This document shows, one piece after another, positions 44,003 to 47,444 of a stretch of DNA of 47,444 bases (within the stretch, counting starts at the first letter, position 1; every line of letters starts with the position of its first letter). Source of the DNA: CAYSBE01 sp046309355 (GTDB lineage Bacteria > Bacteroidota > Bacteroidia > UKL13-3); assembly GCA_046309355.1 (NCBI GenBank), contig JBKCPL010000054.1, positions 1-47,444 of the forward strand, read 5' to 3'. The translations under genes were made by a program, and so were the position numbers. The notes beneath the pieces are model-generated. The model had not been told where the DNA came from and ran no database searches. It saw only the letters and a list, made by a program, of their open reading frames with translations.

Positions 44003-45547
44003 TCATTTTTTCTTTACATAATAAGCTAGTAATCTGTCCCATTGAGGTCGTTCTTTGGCTCTCCATTTGAAACCTTTTAACCGCAGCTCTTCCGGTTTAG
44101 TATCCTTTATAGGATAGTAGTTGGCATCAGGTTTGGTTAAAAATTGACAACGGCTAATTTTATTCTCTGAAAAGTAAAATTCCATTTCACTGCAATCAAT
44201 CACATTTACACCTGTATAAGCGGAGTCTTCTTTTACATAATAAATGCTCTGCGCATTTCCCATTACTTTCAGGTACTCAAACTTACTATCGCTTAACCTT
44301 CCATTCATGATACGACCCTTTATCTGATCAAACTCTTTGGCTGCAACCCTCGATATCATCATCCCGTTTTCTATTAGCCTGAAGGAGTCCAGTTTGTTGT
44401 TGTTCATGTACATGATAATGGTGTCAGCTGTAGCCTGATTTTGCCCTGACCACAATGCAGGTTTGTGAAACAGTGTTAAACTGGAGTCTATTGACTGATA
44501 AATAACCGAGTCGCAACGGGCCTGCATATCGTGTTTTAGTACCGAAACCTGCCTGAACGCTTTTACCAGTTCATGCTGCACTATAGAATCAGCCAACTGA
44601 ATTCGGCCGTAACTGTAAATGGTATCTGCAAACAGATACATGGAGTCTTTTTCCAGGTATTTCTTCATGCATGCATGGCCGTGCAGGATATTTCTCTTCT
44701 GCTTTCCCATCATCGTACCTTTTTCACCGTACAGAATGGTCTTTGATTTTTTATCGTATAACTCAATATTGTACCAGGCCTTCCCAAACTCAGCGGCATT
44801 TTCATAGTATATGCTGTCGGCACACAACACGTTATCTTCATTTTGTATGCGGGCATTTTTCCCAAAATGAGCTACTTCGGTTTTTGTATTAAACCTGCCC
44901 CTTTCGCAGTACACATTACTGTTGCTGCCGGTAATACGTGTGGGGCCAAAAAAATAAGCTACTGATGACCGGGTTGCATAGCGTAATGTGTCTGTATTTA
45001 TTTTATACTTTTTATTAACCAGAACCACATCGTCTTTAAAAAACAACTCCTTCAGATTGGCATAATAATATCCGTATGTGCTGGTAAGTGTATTCTGTTC
45101 GTTTACAATGGTGCCGCCAGTTGTGTAATAACCGGTGTTTTGAATCATGTTAAACGTAAGCGCATCTGTAGTCAGTCGCATTGTTTTATCGGTCATCACC
45201 ACATCACCCTGCAATTGTGCAAAACGAGTATTGGCATCGTAGCTCAGTTTTTTACTAAAAAACTGTAAGCTGTCATTATGGTTAATGCGAACATTGCTGT
45301 AAGCATCTACCATGTTTTGCTCTTCGAACTGATAAGCACTGTCGCAATACAAAAGCGTATTGCCCTGCTTGAATTGCACATCCCCAATTAAACGTTTGAT
45401 CTTGCCTGTTGTTGATTGATCGTATTCAAGTACATTTGCATGTATCAATTCTATACGTTCGTTTTGTGCTGACAGTTTTAAATTAAATAACCCACAACAT
45501 AAAAATACTAACCCTATGTAACGTGCTACTTTTTCTTTCTCAGGCAT
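44003..45547 (-). CDS. OstA-like (LptA/LptD-N type) periplasmic protein
   Basis: It probably takes part in lipopolysaccharide transport or outer-membrane assembly. The ATG at 45547 gives 514 residues starting MPEKEKVARYIGLVFLCCG; a start at 45577 would add 10 residues and overlap tilS. A signal peptide ends near LKLSAQ. The first 250 residues are OstA-type beta-jellyroll repeats, recognisable by IKRLIGDVQFKQGNTLLYCDSA, AQLQGDVVMTDKTMRL and LFFKDDVVLVNKKYKI. The rest has related repeats and no C-terminal barrel of LptD length. It is a conserved Bacteroidota family, normally close to other envelope genes. Confidence 0.85.
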   Translation of the reverse strand: MPEKEKVARYIGLVFLCCGLFNLKLSAQNERIELIHANVLEYDQSTTGKIKRLIGDVQFKQGNTLLYCDSAYQFEEQNMVDAYSNVRINHNDSLQFFSKKLSYDANTRFAQLQGDVVMTDKTMRLTTDALTFNMIQNTGYYTTGGTIVNEQNTLTSTYGYYYANLKELFFKDDVVLVNKKYKINTDTLRYATRSSVAYFFGPTRITGSNSNVYCERGRFNTKTEVAHFGKNARIQNEDNVLCADSIYYENAAEFGKAWYNIELYDKKSKTILYGEKGTMMGKQKRNILHGHACMKKYLEKDSMYLFADTIYSYGRIQLADSIVQHELVKAFRQVSVLKHDMQARCDSVIYQSIDSSLTLFHKPALWSGQNQATADTIIMYMNNNKLDSFRLIENGMMISRVAAKEFDQIKGRIMNGRLSDSKFEYLKVMGNAQSIYYVKEDSAYTGVNVIDCSEMEFYFSENKISRCQFLTKPDANYYPIKDTKPEELRLKGFKWRAKERPQWDRLLAYYVKKK

Positions 45548-45559
45548 GCGTTCAAAGCT

Positions 45560-46930
45560 ATGAAAATTGACATACATTCAGCTATACTTACGTTAGATTC
45601 ATTCAGGCAAAGATTGAAAGATTTGGGTATTACACCTAATCATTCTCTATTATTGGCATGTAGCGGTGGAAGCGATTCCATGTGTCTGGCAGATTTACTG
45701 ATAAAAGCAGGATGTACCTTTTCGGTTGCGCATGTAAATTATGGACTGCGAGGTGCAGAAAGTGATACTGACATGGAGTTTATTCGCTTCTATTGCAGCC
45801 AGCACCAAATACCATTTTATCTGCTGGAAGCACAAGGTATGATTCAGGATGTAGGCAACATTCAGGAGCAGGCGCGCGATGTGCGCTATGCCTGGTTTGA
45901 AGAATTACTAAGTACACATGGGTTAGATTTTATTTTAACTGCTCACCACATGAATGATCAGGCTGAAACTATCCTGCTTAATTTGATTCGTGGTACGGGA
46001 CTAAATGGATTGTCGGGCATGCAGGATGCAAAAGGTAAACGTATTCGACCATTGTTGCCATATAGCAAATCAGCCATACTTCGCTACTGTGCCGATTACG
46101 GTATTTCGTATCGGGAAGACTCAACGAATGCCGAACTGAAATACACAAGAAATAAAATTAGGCATAGTGTATTCCCAATAATTTCGGAGATTAATCCTAA
46201 AGCCATTGAGCATATTGCGCAGCTGGCTGACAGAGTATCGTTCAGTCAATACGCATTGAAGGAATTTATTGAAAAACTAAATAACAAACATCGTCAGGTA
46301 AGACAAACGGGCGAAGTGGAATATGATTTTTCTGAGTTTACTGAAACTGCGTTTCTGACCGATTATTTATTCTATGAAATGCATACTTATGGCTTCAATT
46401 ACGAACAAATAAATAGTTTATGCAATCAATTGCCTTTCGTGTCGGGTAAAACTGCACACGCGAATTCATATCAACTCATTACTCAGGCATTTAAACTATT
46501 TCTAATAAAATCACCGGACACTACTTCATCCTCAATTGGCATTCATGCATTACCTTTTCATTACAGCACTCCACATTTCAGTATTGATATTGATTTGATT
46601 AATGCGGGTACCTTATGGTCCTTCCGGCAAGAAAATACGTTGTTCATAGCAGCTGATGACTTTACCGATACATTCCCCGATATAGCACTCGATTACTGGA
46701 AAGAAGGTGACCTTTTTCAACCTATGGGAATGCATGGCACAAAAAAACTAAGTGATTATTTCACCGATAAAAAAATACCTGTTCATATACGCAGTACTAT
46801 TCCACTCATTCGCATTAACAATTTAGTAGCTGCACTCATTCCATACACTATACATGAACAGTTTCGCATCACTCAACACACACGATCGGTGATGCGTATT
46901 CACTACAAAACAAAAAAGGCAGTTGAGTAA
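45560..46930 (+). CDS. tilS: tRNA(Ile)-lysidine synthase
   Basis: It converts C34 of the CAU-anticodon tRNA-Ile to lysidine using ATP and lysine, so that the tRNA reads AUA codons. The 456 residues begin with an N-type ATPase P-loop, SGGSDSMCLAD near residue 35. The motifs VAHVNYGLRGAESDTD near residue 57 and TAHHMNDQAETILLNLIRGTGL near residue 133 are the PP-loop tRNA-binding parts. The C-terminal TilS_C region is DYWKEGDLFQPMGMHGTKKLSDYFTDKK near residue 385. The start lies 12 bases from the OstA-like start on the opposite strand. The stop codon sits in the loop of the following terminator. Confidence 0.96.
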   Translation: MKIDIHSAILTLDSFRQRLKDLGITPNHSLLLACSGGSDSMCLADLLIKAGCTFSVAHVNYGLRGAESDTDMEFIRFYCSQHQIPFYLLEAQGMIQDVGNIQEQARDVRYAWFEELLSTHGLDFILTAHHMNDQAETILLNLIRGTGLNGLSGMQDAKGKRIRPLLPYSKSAILRYCADYGISYREDSTNAELKYTRNKIRHSVFPIISEINPKAIEHIAQLADRVSFSQYALKEFIEKLNNKHRQVRQTGEVEYDFSEFTETAFLTDYLFYEMHTYGFNYEQINSLCNQLPFVSGKTAHANSYQLITQAFKLFLIKSPDTTSSSIGIHALPFHYSTPHFSIDIDLINAGTLWSFRQENTLFIAADDFTDTFPDIALDYWKEGDLFQPMGMHGTKKLSDYFTDKKIPVHIRSTIPLIRINNLVAALIPYTIHEQFRITQHTRSVMRIHYKTKKAVE

Positions 46931-46944
46931 TTCAACTGCCTTTT
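46912..46944. terminator. Bidirectional terminator between tilS and the T9SS protein gene
   Basis: A 13-bp stem (46914-46926 with 46932-46944) has a 5-base loop that contains the tilS stop TAA (46928-46930). Six A residues flank the left side and four T residues the right, so it can end transcripts from either direction, better on the minus strand. Confidence 0.75.
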
Positions 46945-46971
46945 GAATATGCTTTAGTGCTTCAACAATCG

Positions 46972-47444
46972 TTATTTAATAAGCTGAATTTTTGTGGTTT
47001 TCTTCTTACCACCTGCCTTCATCACCACAAAGTACATACCCGGTTTCTCATCGCTCAAATCCAGGTCTATTTGTGTTTGATTGGATTTATATGTTACGTT
47101 CTTAATCAGGGTTCCTACTATGTTGTATATTTCTATGGATCCCTCCTCTTTTGTAGAGAGCAGTACTGTGCACAATCCTGAAGTTGGGTTAGGGTATAGC
47201 GCCATAGTTTCATTCGCCCCGATTTGTTTCAATCCGGTAGCAAAATTTACTGTTACTTTTCTAAACACACGTTTAGATAAATTACCCGATTGGTCCACTG
47301 CTCTGTAGTATACAAAATATTCCCCCCCCACTTTTGTATTCAGTCCGGATGTATCAACGGTTACGGTTATCTGGTTGGGTGCATAGTAGTTGTCCGTTAC
47401 CACATAGCCGGGGTCTTTCTCTGTGTACCACTCCCCTTTTATCA
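46972..47444 (-). CDS. T9SS-secreted protein, C-terminal part (5' end outside the window)
   Basis: Only the last 157 codons are in the window; the frame stays open to base 47444, so the true start lies beyond the right edge. The visible part begins with a DUF5011-like immunoglobulin-type domain (DPGYVVTDNYYAPNQITVTV and YFVYYRAVDQSGNLSKRVF). A T9SS type A sorting domain follows from about ETMALYPNPTSG to the C-terminus KTTKIQLIK. The protein would pass the outer membrane by the type IX system and be anchored or released at the surface. What the rest of the protein does cannot be seen. Confidence 0.88.
   Translation of the reverse strand, partial: IKGEWYTEKDPGYVVTDNYYAPNQITVTVDTSGLNTKVGGEYFVYYRAVDQSGNLSKRVFRKVTVNFATGLKQIGANETMALYPNPTSGLCTVLLSTKEEGSIEIYNIVGTLIKNVTYKSNQTQIDLDLSDEKPGMYFVVMKAGGKKKTTKIQLIK

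Overview
The window is chromosomal DNA of a member of the Bacteroidota, most like the Chitinophagales/Sphingobacteriales side of the phylum, but genus and species cannot be fixed from sequence alone. The signs are a SusC/SusD pair, type IX secretion (T9SS) sorting domains, an OstA-like protein, F1 beta and epsilon genes (atpD-atpC) apart from the other ATP synthase genes, very few Shine-Dalgarno sequences, and promoters of the Bacteroidota type (TTTG about 18-20 bases upstream of TAnnTTTG). There is no insertion sequence, prophage, CRISPR array or complete RNA gene.

Layout. Positions 1-327 hold a 58-base direct repeat carrying two tandem terminators, possibly the tail of a tRNA locus just outside the window. 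From 328 to 8428 come a DUF5916 outer-membrane protein, aroQ, a XerD-type recombinase, a small membrane protein, an M61 peptidase without a PDZ domain, a cysteine-rich Crp/Fnr regulator facing a universal stress protein, and rlmN. From 8522 to 16002 lie lysS, two look-alike LytTR response regulators either side of an RNA-methyltransferase-like gene, pdhB, clpP and clpX. From 16091 to 25247 there is an orphan SusD/SusC pair, a UMF1-type transporter translationally coupled to a LutA-like iron-sulfur protein, an SPFH protein and an Ldh-type dehydrogenase. From 25412 to 29916 a gmhB-rpe-TonB receptor run faces a polyprenol-phosphate mannosyltransferase. From 29908 to 35407 are a TPR hybrid histidine kinase, atpC, atpD, a 3-methyladenine glycosylase and an acyl-CoA thioesterase. 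From 35523 to the end are an 8.4-kb gene for a giant T9SS surface protein, an OstA-like gene head-to-head with tilS, and the 3' end of another T9SS-secreted protein.

The genes fall into two themes. One is housekeeping: translation and RNA modification (lysS, rlmN, tilS), protein turnover (ClpXP), energy (pdhB, atpDC), DNA repair and chromosome resolution. The other is the cell envelope: SusCD, a TonB receptor, DUF5916, OstA-like, lipid-linked sugar synthesis and T9SS surface proteins. Regulation is by one-component (Crp/Fnr), LytTR and hybrid kinase proteins without obvious neighbouring partners. The gene order is compact, with four convergent pairs whose coding sequences overlap by 4-13 bases and several start codons lying only 5-8 bases from a putative -7 promoter box.

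I did not find a convincing new defence or mobile system. The most unusual items are the giant protein built from three tandem units of about 555 residues, the terminator-bearing repeat at the left edge, the possible leaderless promoters, and the cysteine-rich Crp/Fnr protein.
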